Part shown: positions 22,186 through 33,769 of the stretch, one piece after another
Layout of the letters: each line of letters begins with the position of its first letter
Numbering within the stretch: the first letter of the stretch is position 1
DNA from: Rhinopithecus roxellana
Lineage: Eukaryota > Chordata > Mammalia > Primates > Cercopithecidae
Reading direction: 5' to 3'
Length of the DNA: 64,000 bases
NCBI RefSeq assembly: GCF_007565055.1
Contig: NC_044568.1
Coordinates: forward strand, 18,716,488 to 18,780,487
Program-made: the position numbers and the translations under genes
Notes under the pieces: generated by a model
Database searches by the model: none
What the model was told of the DNA's origin: nothing
What the model saw: the letters and a program-made list of their open reading frames with translations, nothing else

Positions 22186-22245
22186 AAGTTATCCTGCAGT
22201 CCTGAAGGGGTCGACAGGAAGTGATTCTCTTTGCTAGAGGCTGCT
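22186..22245 (-). other. Possible 60-bp exon (splice-bounded)
   Basis: The minus strand shows a strong acceptor (agcttttttctcag) and donor (ATAACTT|gtgagtg) 60 bp apart. Two frames are open: AASSKENHFLSTPSGLQDNL and QPLAKRITSCRPLQDC. Coding status is unclear. Confidence 0.28.
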
Positions 22246-22310
22246 CTGAGAAAAAAGCTTCAGGTAACAAATTAGGCCACCATGGAGATACTTAAGATAT
22301 GATTTCATGG

Positions 22311-22588
22311 CCGGGCGCGGTGCCTCATGCCTGTAATCCCAGCACTTTGAGAGGCAGAGGTGGGCAGATCACCTGAGGTCAGGACCAGCTTGGCCCACAT
22401 GGTGAAACCCAGTCTCTACTAAAAATACAAAAACTAGCCGGGTGTGGCGGCATGCACCTGTAATCCCAGCTACTTGGGAAGATGAGGCAGGAGAGTTGCT
22501 TGAACTCAGGAGGCAGAGCTTGCAGTGAGCTGAGATCATGCCACTACACTCCAGCCTGGGCGACAGAGTGAGACTGTCTCAAAAAATA
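22311..22588 (+). repeat. Alu
   Basis: Slight deletion in the left arm; 'agatatgatttcat' target copies. Confidence 0.9.
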
Positions 22589-22829
22589 AAGATATGATTT
22601 CATTTACCACCCGAATCAACTCACATACAACAACACCTCACAGCAAAGAGGAAACAGGAAAACATGTACCTCAAGTCCTTACTCCCCCAGCTACCAGCTC
22701 CTGAACATCAGGGGCATGGCTATGACCCCCGAGGCATGCAGCCCTGCCAAACACCACAGGCTCATTTTATTTCCAGACACATCTCCTTGAATAAAATGGG
22801 AAGTTGTTGTGCCCAGCCCTAACCCTCAC

Positions 22830-22969
22830 TTGTAAAGGTGCAAAGGTGCTCTCCACCGGGCAGAGAGAGGTGTCAGGATCAGGCAGAAACCTCATGCGGA
22901 CCACGTTTAGGACTCTGAGTCTGAGAGCCATTTCCCATCCTTTTTCTGAGGCTGAACCCGCTGTCAACA
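22830..22969 (-). other. Possible 140-bp coding exon
   Basis: The minus strand has an acceptor (cgtgttttttgggcag) and a donor (CCTTTACAA|gtgaggg). One frame is open for 46 codons across the full segment (LTAGSASEKGWEMALRLRVL, then NVVRMRFLPDPDTSLCPVE...), while a second frame stops. The composition is protein-like. This is the best of the low-confidence segments after the four-exon model. Confidence 0.35.
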
Positions 22970-23012
22970 CTGCCCAAAAAACACGCGCAGGGCACAGCTA
23001 AGAAAGACAGAA

Positions 23013-23318
23013 AAGGCCGGGCGCGGTGGCTCAAGCCTGTAATCCCAGCACTTTGGGAGGCCGAGACGGGCGGATCATGAGGTCAGGAGATCGAGACCAT
23101 CCTGGCTAATACGGTGAAACCCCGTCTCTACTAAAAAATACAAAAAACTAGCCGGGCGATGAGGCGGGCGCCTGTAGTCCCAGCTACTCGGGAGGCTGAG
23201 ACAGGAGAATGGCGTGAACCCGGGAGGCGGAGCTTGCAGTGAGCTGAGATCCGGCCACTGCACTCCAGCCTGGGTGGCAGAGCAAGACTCCGTCTCAAAA
23301 AAAAAAAAAAAAAAAAAA
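23013..23318 (+). repeat. AluY, Old World monkey type
   Basis: Diagnostic 'gagctgagatccggcc'; 'agaaagacagaaaag' target copies. Confidence 0.92.
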
Positions 23319-23644
23319 AAAGAAAGACAGAAAAGTGAGAGGCAAATGGGGATGCTGAGTTTGCATCTTCATGTTCCAACCTGAGTATCACCTGTGCTTT
23401 TGTGTTTGTGTGGATCTGTGGGGACGGTACCAAGATCTCTAAGTCAGGTGCATTATTAGGAGATCTGCACATTTACTAAGGAGAAGGGGAAGGGAGAAGA
23501 AAAACCGTCTCAGACTCAACAATAAACCTAGGAATGAAAAGATCCAAAGCAAAGGAGCAGCAAGGCTGGAGAAGCTTCGACAGCAGAGCAGGGACTCGAG
23601 TCACAAGCACATCACACTCTTCTGATCCACTGATTGATTTGTCT
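23319..23644. other. No recognised feature
   Basis: Unique DNA. Confidence 0.35.
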
Positions 23645-23732
23645 GTTTGTTTGCTTGAGATGAAGTCTTGCTCTGTCCCCCAGGCTGGAGGGTAGTGGCA
23701 TATTCATGGGTCACTGCAACATCAACCTCCCA
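23645..23732 (-). repeat. Alu fragment
   Basis: Only the 3' portion, antisense, from 'gagatgaagtcttgctctg' to 'caacatcaacctccc'. Confidence 0.7.
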
Positions 23733-24025
23733 TTCCGCTGTGCCCAGCTTATTCCATTCTAATGGCTGTGCACACCATTTAAATACTGACCACAGAGGTG
23801 TTACTGTTTTATTCGGTATCTGCCATAAGTGTGCCAAGCCTTGTGTTTGAGGATCCAACAAGTATCACTCGGCAGAAAGGAAGCAAAAGGTAATGAAAAC
23901 ACAACATAAATTATTACCAGAGAGGGGAGCAGAGGGCACCACAAGACCAAGGGTGAAATCTAACCAATGGCAAAGTCACAAGTGAAGTCGAACAGCTCAG
24001 CCATGAGACCAGGAGGCTCACTGGG
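23733..24025. other. No recognised feature
   Basis: Unique DNA. Confidence 0.3.
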
Positions 24026-24342
24026 GGCCAGGCATGGTGGCTCATGTCTGTGATCCCTGCACCATGGGAGGCTGAGGCAGGAAGATTGCTTGAGCCCAGA
24101 AGTCGGGAGACCAGCCTGGGCAACGCAGTGAGACCCCGTCTCTACAAAAAATACAAACATTAGCCAGGTGGGGTGGCGCACACCTGTGGTCCCAGCTACC
24201 CAGGAAGCTGAGGCAGGAGGATGGCTTGGCTTGAGCCCAAGAGGTCAAGGCTGCAGTAAGTCAAGATCACACCACTGCGCTCCAGCCGAGGCAAGAAAGC
24301 AAGACCCTGTCTCAAAAAAAAACAAAAAACAAAAAAAAGATC
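24026..24342 (+). repeat. Alu (J-like)
   Basis: Diverged; tail with C interruptions; 'tcactggg' target copies. Confidence 0.85.
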
Positions 24343-24998
24343 ACTGGGAAGGTGGAGGCCTGAAGGATGAGTAGGCATCAGTCAGGGAAAGGACAGAAGG
24401 GAATTTCAGGCAGAAAGCAAAGACCTCAAGAACTCTGATGATCCCACACTTACCCCTGAAAATAACCAATCTCTGCCTAGAGGACAGAGGTGGAGAAAGA
24501 GGCAGACGGGACTAGAGCGGAATTCCAACAGGCCCTGACCAGTTGCTTCACTGACCACATCCATCGTCTCATCTCATCCTCACCATAAGCCTGAGAGGCA
24601 GGCAGGACAGCAGGAAATACAAGGTATAGGGCAAACAGCCTGACAGTACCAGGGCAAGCCCAGGTGTCCCGTCCACCCAATCTGTGGCCATGAGTCTTGG
24701 TTCTACTTCCATTCTACAAGTGGATCTGGGAGTGCATACAAATGCAGGAGAGAGAAGAGACGCACCCCTCTCCCAGAGACTGACACGTCATGGAGGAGAG
24801 AGAGACGCAACCAGTTCCCACAGACTGACATGTCAGTATCCAGGGAATGAAAAACACCCCAGGCCAGCAGACAGACCCTAGGTGAGCCTGGCAATCTCCC
24901 CACCCAGTGTCCATGACTCCTTGTAGTCACTTTGCCTGGAGTGCAGGGCGGGCGGGACCTGTGACGTGCTTCTAACCCACAGAATATGGTGAAAACAG
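24343..24998. other. Unique DNA with a small duplication
   Basis: Contains the tandem repeat at 24,748-24,836. No gene recognised. Confidence 0.35.
24748..24836. repeat. Tandem duplication, unit about 45 bp
   Basis: 'ggagagagaagagacgca' with 'agactgacacgtcat' is repeated as 'ggagagagagacgca' with 'agactgacatgtca'. Confidence 0.65.
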
Positions 24999-25291
24999 GG
25001 CCGGGCGCGGTGGCTCAAGTCTGTAATCCCAGCACTTTGGGAGGCCGAGACGGGCGGATCACGAGGTCAGGAGATCGAGACCATCCTGGCTAACACGGTG
25101 AAACCCCGTCTCTACTAAAAAATACAAAAAACTAGCCGGGCGAGGTGGCGGGCGCCTGTAGTCCCGGCTACTCGGGAGGCTGAGGCAGGAGAACGGCGTA
25201 AACCCAGGAGGCGGAGCTTGCAGTGAGCTGAGATCCGGCCACTGCACTCCAGCCTGGGCGACAGAGCAAGACTCCGTCTAAAAAAAAAAAA
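24999..25291 (+). repeat. AluY, Old World monkey type
   Basis: Near-consensus; short 'gaaaaca' target copies. Confidence 0.92.
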
Positions 25292-25479
25292 AGAAAACAA
25301 TGGAACAGCTTTCCATTGACTGGGTTGCTTTAGGTGGCAAAGTTGATGCGATGTCACTCCCATGACTACATGATGTTACGTAAGACTTAGTCTACTGAAG
25401 CAGAAGACTTTGCTGTTTTGAAGTGAGCTGCCACGCTGCAAGGGACCATGTGCCAAGCAAGTACAGGGGGCCTGGGCCT

Positions 25480-25760
25480 CTAAGAGTCAAGAGGAGACCT
25501 CAGGGGACAGTCAACAAGAACACAAAGACTTCCGTCCCACAATCAGAAAGAGAGAACTTCTGTCACAACCTGAAAGAGCCCAAAAGCACACCATTCCCCA
25601 TCTGACCCTCTGAGGAGATCAAAGTCCCACCCAACACCAAGGCTGCAACCTGACGAAACGCTAAGCAGAGGATCCCACTAAGCTGTGCACAGACTTCCAA
25701 CCCACAGAAACCGTGAGATCATGAATGCATCATGTGTCGATTTGTTACACAGCAGTAGCA
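25480..25760. mobile_element. Old LTR-like or similar repeat (tentative)
   Basis: The run 'cacagaaaccgtgagatca', then 'gatttgttacacagcagtag', matches the end of a common ancient repeat. Family assignment uncertain. Confidence 0.4.
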
Positions 25761-25769
25761 AAGAAACAC

Positions 25770-25915
25770 ACTGGCCTGGCATGGTGACTCATGCCTATCA
25801 TCTCATGCCTATGGGAGGCCAAGGTGGAAGGCATGACTGAGCCCAGGAGCTTGCGACCAGCCTGGGCAACATGGTGAGTCCCTGTCTCTACCTTATTTAA
25901 AAAAAAAAAAATTTT
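25770..25915 (+). repeat. Alu left-arm monomer
   Basis: Single arm with A-run to T-run tail. Confidence 0.65.
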
Positions 25916-25925
25916 TTTTAAGGCC

Positions 25926-27241
25926 AGAAATACAGCCCCACACATCATCCCATTTGAAAGAAAAACTTTCGTCCATGCTACTTCCTTCCACGCACAAATA
26001 ATGACTGGTTGCCAGAAAGGCAGCACAGGTCACTCTTCAGAATGCCAAACACTCTTTCCAACCTCCCACCAACACACATGATGCCAACCTCACTGAGACC
26101 AAGGCAGCCTCCCAAGCCAGAGTAGGCTCGGAGAGACTCCCGAGACCAAGTTCCTTATAACTGACCTCACAGCTTCAATTACTTAATACTCAATTACTAT
26201 ATTCCAAGTTTTTTACAATTAACAAAATGCTGCTTTCAAGGTTAACATATGCTACCAACGTCAATCCTCAGAATACTGCATAACAACCCAAAACTTACGG
26301 ATGTATAATCCAAATAAAAAAGAAAATGTAAGTTAAACCTTCAAACGCAAATTTGTGCTGATGATCTAGCACGGAAGGTCCGGCCTTGCCTGGCCAGGAG
26401 CTGTCTCCTTTCTTCCCCAGCAGTGTGCAGGGCCATCCCTGCCCTCTCCTCACCCCTGCCCTCTCCTCACCCCTGCTGGTGTAGTGAGATGAGGACCTCA
26501 AGTAAGGGAGCAGCAGCCGGGACTTCCACAATTCAGGGCAATTTCTGGCGTTTGTTGTTCAGTCAGCAATTTTCCAACAGACCCTCCTGACTATGACAGG
26601 CAGAGAAAGGCTGGAGAGCTCTTGGATCGCCAGTGGGTTGGAGAGATGGACTAGCTCACAGGTAGGAAAAAAGGCGATGACCACTCCACTGGAGAACAAA
26701 GCCCACAGCATTTAAGCTGGAGGGACAAGAAAATCCAATCATGATGGCGATGCAGCTCCTGAGGCTCCATGGCCAAGCTGGGATATGAAAGATGACAATT
26801 CCATGCCCCTCCCTCATCACCAGGCGGCTGCTGCCTCCCAGAGAGCTCCCTCATAAAAGCCCCGTAACCCACCACACTGCACTGTTTCTATAGCAACCAG
26901 AAAGAAAATATAAAGCAACCAGTTTTACATGAAAATTATTCTCTATTAAAATGAAATACTGCAGTCAGGAAAAGAATTTTGATAAAGAACTAGGTAGAAG
27001 ACATCAGTAACATTAATGCTAATTATTTATTCACTACCCACACAAAAGATAATTTTTCCTAAAATTTTAAAATAATCTTTTATCGTTCACACTGGAAGTC
27101 TGAAGACAGTAGCTACAGCAAGTCAACAACAAACAAAACAATTAGAATCAAAATTCTGATCTTTGCTATAGTATCTCCATGAAACACGAAATGCCCTCCC
27201 AAGTTTAAAGAGCGATAAAGAACACGAAAACAACTGACCCA
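25926..27241. other. Longest repeat-poor stretch of the left half
   Basis: No Alu for 1.3 kb. Holds an exact 17-bp tandem pair at 26,437-26,470 ('ccctgccctctcctcac'). No splice-bounded open segment convinced me. Confidence 0.4.
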
Positions 27242-27533
27242 GGCCAGGCGCGATGGTTCACACCTGTAATTCCAGCACTTTGGGAAGCCGAGGCAGGTGG
27301 ATCAATTGAGGTCAGGAGTCCAAGATGAGCCTGGCCAACATGGTGAAACCCTGTCTGTACTAAAAAAACTTAAAAATTAGCCAGGCGTGGTGGTGGGCAC
27401 CTGTAGTCCCAGCTACTCAGGAGGCTGAGGCAGGAGAACTGCTTGAAACTGGGAGGCGGAGGTTGCAGGGAGCTGAGATCGCGCCACTGCACTCCAGCCT
27501 GAGCGACAGAGTGAAACGCTGTTTCAAAAGAAA
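27242..27533 (+). repeat. Alu
   Basis: Full-length; 'aaaacaactgasc' target copies. Confidence 0.9.
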
Positions 27534-27678
27534 AACAACTGAGCCAAACAATAGGAAAAACACAGAAAATATGCAAATTATGAGAACAAAAATTTTAGCC
27601 AATGCCTTCTCACATCAAATTACCAAAACTACAAACCCAATTTCAGGTACAGCAGCCCATTCTCAAAAGACGAAATCA

Positions 27679-27943
27679 GGCCCAGCGTGGTGGCTCACGC
27701 CTGTAATCCCAGCACTTTGGGAGGTTGAGGTGGGCGGATCACGAGGTCAGGAGATCAAGACCATCCTGGCTAACATGGTAAAACCTTCCGTCTCTACTAA
27801 AAATACAAAAATAAAATTAGCCGGGCTCGGGAAGCTAAGGCAGGAGAATGGCGTGAACCCGAGAGGCGGAGGTTGCAGTGAGCCGAGATTGTACCACTGC
27901 ACTCCAGCCTGGGCGACAGAGCGAGACTCTGCCTCAAAAAAAA
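27679..27943 (+). repeat. Alu with right-arm deletion
   Basis: About 30 bp missing at 'gccgggctcgggaagc'. Confidence 0.88.
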
Positions 27944-27949
27944 ATGAAA

Positions 27950-28927
27950 TCAAATTCAAAAGAACCTATCTTTGACATCCCTAAAGCCACCTGTGACTTG
28001 TCACAGGCTTAATAACCCACCACAGTTAGGATGGTCATATGTCCTCTGAAGTCACAGAATCAGAACTCTTAACTAGAAGAACGTTAACGTGTCCTATGAC
28101 CCTCAGGTTCTTGGGTTGTTCGTAGAACAGCAAAGTAAACTACCTGTTTTGTAACGGTATCATTTACATGTCAACATGAGGAATAAATACAAACCACAAC
28201 CCAGCCAAACCAGGAGAGGTACCTGGACCGGGACAGGCAGACCCAATGCCTACGCTTGCTTCTAACCAGCCTGGGCAGGTGGGCAGGTTACAACACACTC
28301 CTGACTCAGCCAGGTGGGGCTCTGCAGCCTGGCAGTTACAGACGCTGAGACCTCAAGCCGCAGGGACTAGACTGCCAAAAAAGACTTCTCCTCCGTGGTC
28401 TTACAATCAACTATTTGGAAACATACCCTAGAGGTACACTACACTTTCAGCAAAGAGACGGGGACCCACCGCCCACCTGAAACCACCTCACCCTCCCCTC
28501 ACCACACTCTGAATCTGATTCTGGCTCTCTCTGAGCCACGATGAGAGCTGGGGTGGAGAGGTGTGGAAAAGACACAGTCCTGACTTCAGAGTCCCTCTGG
28601 GCAGACTCATCGCACAGTACCACATAAGACACAACACACGTTTATACACGAGCACAGACTGGAACACATGACGTGGTAACCATCTAGAATACGAGGAGCT
28701 CGTGAACCTCAGAGATGACAGGGAAAGTGAGTGGAAGACTACAGCATGAGCATCTATTAATAAAAGCAGACAGAGCAAGAAACACGGAGAAAAAGGTTCT
28801 CCTTTGGTCTTGTCTTTGTCTAGTATTTATCATATGAGAGAATTAGCTACTTAAATTTGTATCTCAGAAAACAGACACAATACAAGTATAGTACAAAAGT
28901 GGCACCTTTAAGTCATTTCTCCTTCTT
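27950..28927. other. Unique DNA with one possible exon
   Basis: Contains the 28,503-28,547 segment. No interspersed repeat recognised. Confidence 0.35.
28503..28547 (-). other. Possible 45-bp exon (splice-bounded)
   Basis: The minus strand has an excellent acceptor (ccacacctctccaccccag) and a donor (AGTGTG|gtgaggg) around 45 bp, a phase-neutral length. Frames include LSSWLRESQNQIQSV and LIVAQREPESDSEC. Confidence 0.25.
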
Positions 28928-29094
28928 TTTTTTTTCTTTCAGAGACAGAGTCTCGCTCTGTCACCCAGGCTGGAGTAGAGTGGCGCCATCTTGGCTCACT
29001 GAAACCTCCACCTCCCATGTTCAATCGTTTCTCCTGCCTCAGCCTCCTGAGTAGCTGGGATGAAAGGCATGGGCCATCGCACCTAATTTTTTTT
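28928..29094 (-). repeat. Alu, partial
   Basis: Antisense 3' half only, directly joined to the next antisense Alu. Confidence 0.8.
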
Positions 29095-29384
29095 TCTTTC
29101 CGAGATGGAGTCTCACTCTGTCACCCAGTCTGGAACGTAGTGGCGCGATCTTGGCTCACTGCAACCTCCGCCTCCTGGGTTCAACCAATTCTCCTGCCTC
29201 AGCCTCCTGAGTAGTTGAGATTACAGCACCCGCCACCACGCCCAACTAATTTTTTGTATTTTTAGAAGAGCCGGAGTTTCACCATGTGGCCCAGGCTAGT
29301 CTCGAACTCCTGACCTCAGGTGATCCGCCCGCCTCAGCCTCCCAAAGTGCTGGGATTACAGGCGTGAGCCACTGCACCCAGCAG
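29095..29384 (-). repeat. Alu
   Basis: Antisense full-length. Confidence 0.88.
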
Positions 29385-29417
29385 TATTTAACATTTTAAT
29401 AACAAAAATACTCGAGA

Positions 29418-29703
29418 GGCCAGGTACAGTGGCTCCCGCCTATAATCCCAGCACTTGGGGAGGCCGAGGCGGGTGGATTACCTGAGGTCAGGAGTTCGAG
29501 ACCAGCCTGGCCAACATGGTTAAACCCCATCTCTACCAAAAATACAAAAATCAGCCAGGTATGGTGCTGGGCACCTGTAATCCCAGCTACTAGGGAGGCT
29601 AAGGCAGGAGAACTGCTTGAATGCAGGAGGCGGAGGCTACAGTGAGCCAAGATCACACCACTGCACTCCAGCCTGGGGACAGAGCAAGACTTCATCCGAA
29701 AAA
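29418..29703 (+). repeat. Alu
   Basis: Full-length with AATAAAA-type tail. Confidence 0.88.
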
Positions 29704-29739
29704 AATAATAAAAAATAAAAAAATCAAACCTAATATTTG

Positions 29740-30702
29740 TTTCTTGGTATGGATTCTTTCTATCCCAATTTATTGTGGCTTCAAAAGCAGCTCAAAAAAT
29801 GAAAAAAGAAAAAGAAAACAATGGCGTAATGAGAGGAGCGCCTAATAAACTGAAATCTTATTTCACTTTCAGGAGCAGTTCCCACCACTGTTGTCAGGGC
29901 ACAGCGACAGTGGCCCGGCCGCCTCGCCAGCAGCACACACAGGCCTCTGGGGCCAGCACGGCAACACTCCCAGTGCCTCCAATGACCCACTCTTCACATC
30001 CAGGGGCCAGGAAACAGAAAGGCACGTAGGACTATCACCCCAACGAAAAAGAAGGAAAGCCAAATTGGGGTTGGTTTTTTTGTTTTTGTTTTTGCAATGT
30101 CCTTCAAATCTATGTAAGACATCCTCTTCTACACAACTCATAGGAAAAAAAGATCCCTCTGAGGTTAAACAACCCGACGCCTCCATACCACAACTGAACC
30201 TTCTCCCACAGCCTGCCTGGTAACTCATTACGTTCCAAAGAGAACGGGTCTCAGGGTCTCAAGGACCCACTGCCCCCAAAAACGCAACCTGGACGTCCTG
30301 CTGACATAAGCAACTGAGCAGCCTACGAACGTGTCCCTTTCATTCCTGCTGCCCCCAACAGTCACCCCCAGTGTGAAGCTGCCTGTGGAGGCCATGTCCT
30401 CTCCTCCAGCAGCTGGCTGTGGGCAGTTCTCCAGCACAATCATCACCTGTACCACTGAAGCGGGCAGCAGCTTCTGCCCGTGATATTTCTCATTAGGAGT
30501 TTCCACAACTCTTGAGGCTTAATGCAAATTCCTTATTCCCATGACTAACATCAAAGAACCACACCACAAAAGACTGAAACTGGGATTATTCCTAAATTCC
30601 TCAAGGACGAGGTAATCTGGAGGTTAAACATGCCTGAACTGAGCTGTCCTCACTTGGGCCCTCCAGACCTTTCGCTTGTTGGGTGCGTAAATAATGACCC
30701 AA
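29740..30702. other. Unique DNA with one possible exon
   Basis: Contains 30,447-30,517. A plus-strand acceptor-like tract (tttcactttcag) at about 29,872 precedes an open frame, but no donor fits. Confidence 0.35.
30447..30517 (-). other. Possible 71-bp exon (splice-bounded)
   Basis: The minus strand has a weak acceptor (tttgcattaag) and a good donor (GTACAG|gtgatg). One frame reads SRVVETPNEKYHGQKLLPAS then VVQ; another, joined in phase 0, reads PQELWKLLMRNITG... The acceptor lacks a good pyrimidine tract. Confidence 0.25.
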
Positions 30703-30795
30703 CGTTTTTTCTTTTCTGAGATGGTCTCACTCTGTCACCGGGGCTAGAGTGCAGTGGCATGATTTCAGCTCACTGCAACCTCAACCTTCGGGCAT
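30703..30795 (-). repeat. Alu fragment
   Basis: Antisense 3' portion. Confidence 0.7.
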
Positions 30796-30950
30796 CAAGA
30801 CCCACAACAGTGGTACCTGTGTGAGTAGTGGGTCCTCCTGTCCCATCAGCAGCAAGTCATGCCACCACCCACCCCACAACCCAACCCAGTCCCCGAAGAT
30901 TCAGGTGACAGTTAACTGACTTCAAGAGAGTGCAGCATCACATTAATTAC

Positions 30951-31008
30951 GGCCAGACGCAGTAGGGAGACTCCGACAAAAACAAAAACAAAAACAAAAA
31001 CAAAAAAC
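30951..31008 (+). repeat. Nearly completely deleted Alu plus (CAAAAA)n
   Basis: 'ggccagacgcagtag' (head) is fused to 'ggagactccgac' (end) and then five CAAAAA-type units. Confidence 0.7.
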
Positions 31009-31071
31009 ACTAATTATACAAGGAAAGTTTGCCTCCTAGATAAAACACGTGACCTGATATAAAAAATATCT

Positions 31072-31370
31072 AGGCCTGGCACGGTGGCTCACACCTGCAA
31101 TCCCAGCACTTTGGGAGGCCGAGGCAGGCAGATAATCTGAGGTTGGGAGTTCGAGACCAGCCTGGCCAACACAGAGAAACCCCATCTCTACTAAAAACAC
31201 AAAAAAATTAGCTGGGTGTGGTGGCGCATGCCTATAATCCCAGGTACTTGGGAGGCTGAGGCAGAAGAATCACTTGAACCCGGGAGGCGGAGGTTGCAGT
31301 GAGCTGAGATCACGCCACTGCACTCCAGCCTGGGCAACGAGAACAAAACTCTGCCTCAAAAAAAAAAAAT
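31072..31370 (+). repeat. Alu
   Basis: Full-length. Confidence 0.9.
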
Positions 31371-31383
31371 TAAATTTAAAAAA

Positions 31384-31670
31384 GGCCAGGCACAGTGGCT
31401 CCCATCTGTAATCCCAGCACTTTGGGAGGACAAGGGGGTAGATCACCAGGTCAGGAGATTGAGATCATCCTGGCTAAGCCAGTGAAATCCCGTCTCTACT
31501 AAAAATACAAAAAATTAGCAGGCTGTGGTGGCGGGCACCTGTAGTCCCAGCTCCTCGGGAGGCTGAGGCAGGAGAATGGCATGAACCTAGGAGGCAGAGC
31601 TTGCAGTGAGCCGAGATCACGCCACTGCACTCCAGCCTGAGTGACAGAGCAAGAATCCGTCTCAAAAAAA
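31384..31670 (+). repeat. Alu
   Basis: Full-length, second in a run of four sense Alus. Confidence 0.9.
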
Positions 31671-31676
31671 AAAAAA

Positions 31677-31848
31677 ATTATCCGGGCATGGTGCCAGACA
31701 CCTGTAGTCCCAGTTACTCAGGAGGCTGAGGCAGGAGAATGACTTTAACCCAGGAGGCGGAGGTTGCAGTGACCCGAGATCGCACCACTGCACTCCAGCG
31801 TGGGTGACAGAGCGAGACTCCGCCTCAAAAAAAAAAAAAAAAAAAAAA
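31677..31848 (+). repeat. Alu right half
   Basis: Starts at 'ttatccgggcatggtg'; left arm missing. Confidence 0.85.
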
Positions 31849-31858
31849 AGTAAGGTGG

Positions 31859-32145
31859 CAGGCCAGGCTTACGCCTGTAATCCCAGCACTTTGGGAGGCC
31901 GAGGTGGGCAGATCACCAGCCTGCCCAACATGGCAAAACCATGTCTCTATTAAAAATACAAAAAATTAGCCGGGCGTGGTGGCGCACTCCTCTAATTCCA
32001 GCTACTCCGGAGGCTGAGGTAGGAGAATTCTTGAACCCAGGAGGCAGAGGTTGCAGGGAGCCGAGATTGTGTCATTGCACTCCAGCCTGGGAAACAGAGC
32101 AAGACTCCATTCCAAAAAAAAAAAGGAAAAGGAAAAAAAAAGGAA
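31859..32145 (+). repeat. Alu with 5' and internal deletions
   Basis: Head shortened to 'ggccaggcttacgcctg'; A/G-rich tail. Confidence 0.85.
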
Positions 32146-32398
32146 GGAGAAGCCAAGCTGTGCTGTCTGATCTCAGGCCCTGAGAGCTATTTTGTGCCCA
32201 CTGGCACAGTAGTCAGTGCACTAGTGAAACCCCAGAGTGAAGGTCACCCAGGCCCTTATAGATCTCGATGGCAAATCCAGTGCAGTCTAACAATCAAGAA
32301 GGAAACTGTGATTGTCTACAATCTTGACACTGCATTGTGGCAGTGTCAAATTGTAAAACAATCTCCCTCAAGGTAACCCCTGAAAAAAGTAAAATGTT

Positions 32399-32530
32399 GG
32401 CTGGGCACGGTGGCTCATGTATGTAATCCCAGCACTTTGGGAGGCCGAGGTGAATGGATCACGAGGTCAGGAGTTCAAGATCAGCCTGGCCAACACGGTG
32501 AAACCCTGTCTATACTAAAAATACAAAATT
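32399..32530 (+). repeat. Alu (left half of an interrupted copy)
   Basis: Ends in the middle A-rich region where a younger Alu inserted. Confidence 0.88.
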
Positions 32531-32531
32531 G

Positions 32532-32818
32532 GCCGGGCGCGGTGGCTCAAGCCTGTAATCCCAGCACTTTGGGAGGCCGAGGCGGGCGGATCACGAGGTC
32601 AGGAGATCGAGACCATCCTGGCTAACACGGTGAAACCCCGTCTCTACTAAAAAATACAAAAAAACTAGCTGGGTGAGGTGGCGGCGCCTGTGGTCCCAGC
32701 TACTCGGGAGGCTGAGGCAGGGGAATGGCGTGAACCCGGGAGGCGGAGCTTGCAGCGAGCTGAGATCCGGTCACTGCACCCCAGCCTGAGCGACAGAGCA
32801 AGACTCTGTCTCAAAAAA
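32532..32818 (+). repeat. AluY, Old World monkey type, nested
   Basis: Diagnostic 'gctgagatccgg'. 'acaaaatt' lies on both sides. Confidence 0.92.
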
Positions 32819-32828
32819 AAAAAAAAAA

Positions 32829-32847
32829 CACACACACACACACACAA
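32829..32847. repeat. (CA)n in an Alu tail
   Basis: Nine to ten CA units grown in the A tail of the nested AluY. Confidence 0.9.
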
Positions 32848-33011
32848 AATTAGCCGGGCGTGGTGGCGGGCGCCCATAATCTTGACGACTCGAGAGGCTG
32901 AGGCAAAAGAATCGCTTGAACCCCAGGGGGCGGAGCTTGCAGTGGACTGAGATCGTGACACTGCGCTCCAGCCTGGGCGGCAGAGACAGACTCCATCTTA
33001 AAAAAAAAAAA
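32848..33011 (+). repeat. Alu (right half of the interrupted copy)
   Basis: Continues the copy begun at 32,399. Confidence 0.88.
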
Positions 33012-33473
33012 GTAAAACGTTCTCATGTGAGGGAAGGGCTGGTTAAGAAAAGGACTCAGCCAGACTCTAGACTCTGGAGGACTTATGTAAAAATAAGCAC
33101 AAAGAAAGAAAGTGTGCCACACAGGGCCTCCCCTACCCGGAAGCAACTCCCTTTAAGAGCCCTGGACCTGAGTACACTGCAGGGCAATGAGGCGTGTCCA
33201 GAACACCGACTTCTGCTCCCCATTCATCTCTGCATCTGCAATTACGCTGAAATGTAATTTAGGGTGCTGACAGAAACACTGCGGCCGGAGACAGCCACCC
33301 AACAAACCAAAGGGCCCAGTGCTGCTGCCCCGCACACAGACCACAGAGGCTCATATCCAGAGGGAGGATGCATATTACTCACTTGAGGCAACTCTCCAAC
33401 ATTCACATTAGCTCATAAGCCTGGCACAGGTTTAACACATTAAATGTTTCTTGCACAAAATATTAAGTAGCAG
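33012..33473. other. No recognised feature
   Basis: Unique DNA. Confidence 0.35.
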
Positions 33474-33767
33474 CCGGGCGCGGTGGCTCACGCCTGTAAT
33501 CCCAGCACTTTGATAGGCCGAGGCGGGAGGATCACAAGGTCAGGAGATGGAGACCATTCTAGCTAACACAGTGAAACCCCGCCCCTACTAAAAATACAAA
33601 AAATTAGCCGAGCGTGGTGGTGGGCGCCTGTAGTCCCAGCTACTTGGGAGGCTGAGGCAGGAGAACCGAGTGAACCCGGGATGCAGAGGTTGCAATGAGC
33701 CGAGATCAAGTCACAGCACTCCAGCCTGGGCGACAGAGGCAAGACTCCATCTCAAAAAAAAAAAAAA
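33474..33767 (+). repeat. Alu
   Basis: Full-length. Confidence 0.9.
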
Positions 33768-33769
33768 AT

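Noticed and set aside
29869..30228. Overlapping 110-119-codon frames on both strands
   Set aside because: Both strands open over the same bases with no donor to match the acceptor-like tract.
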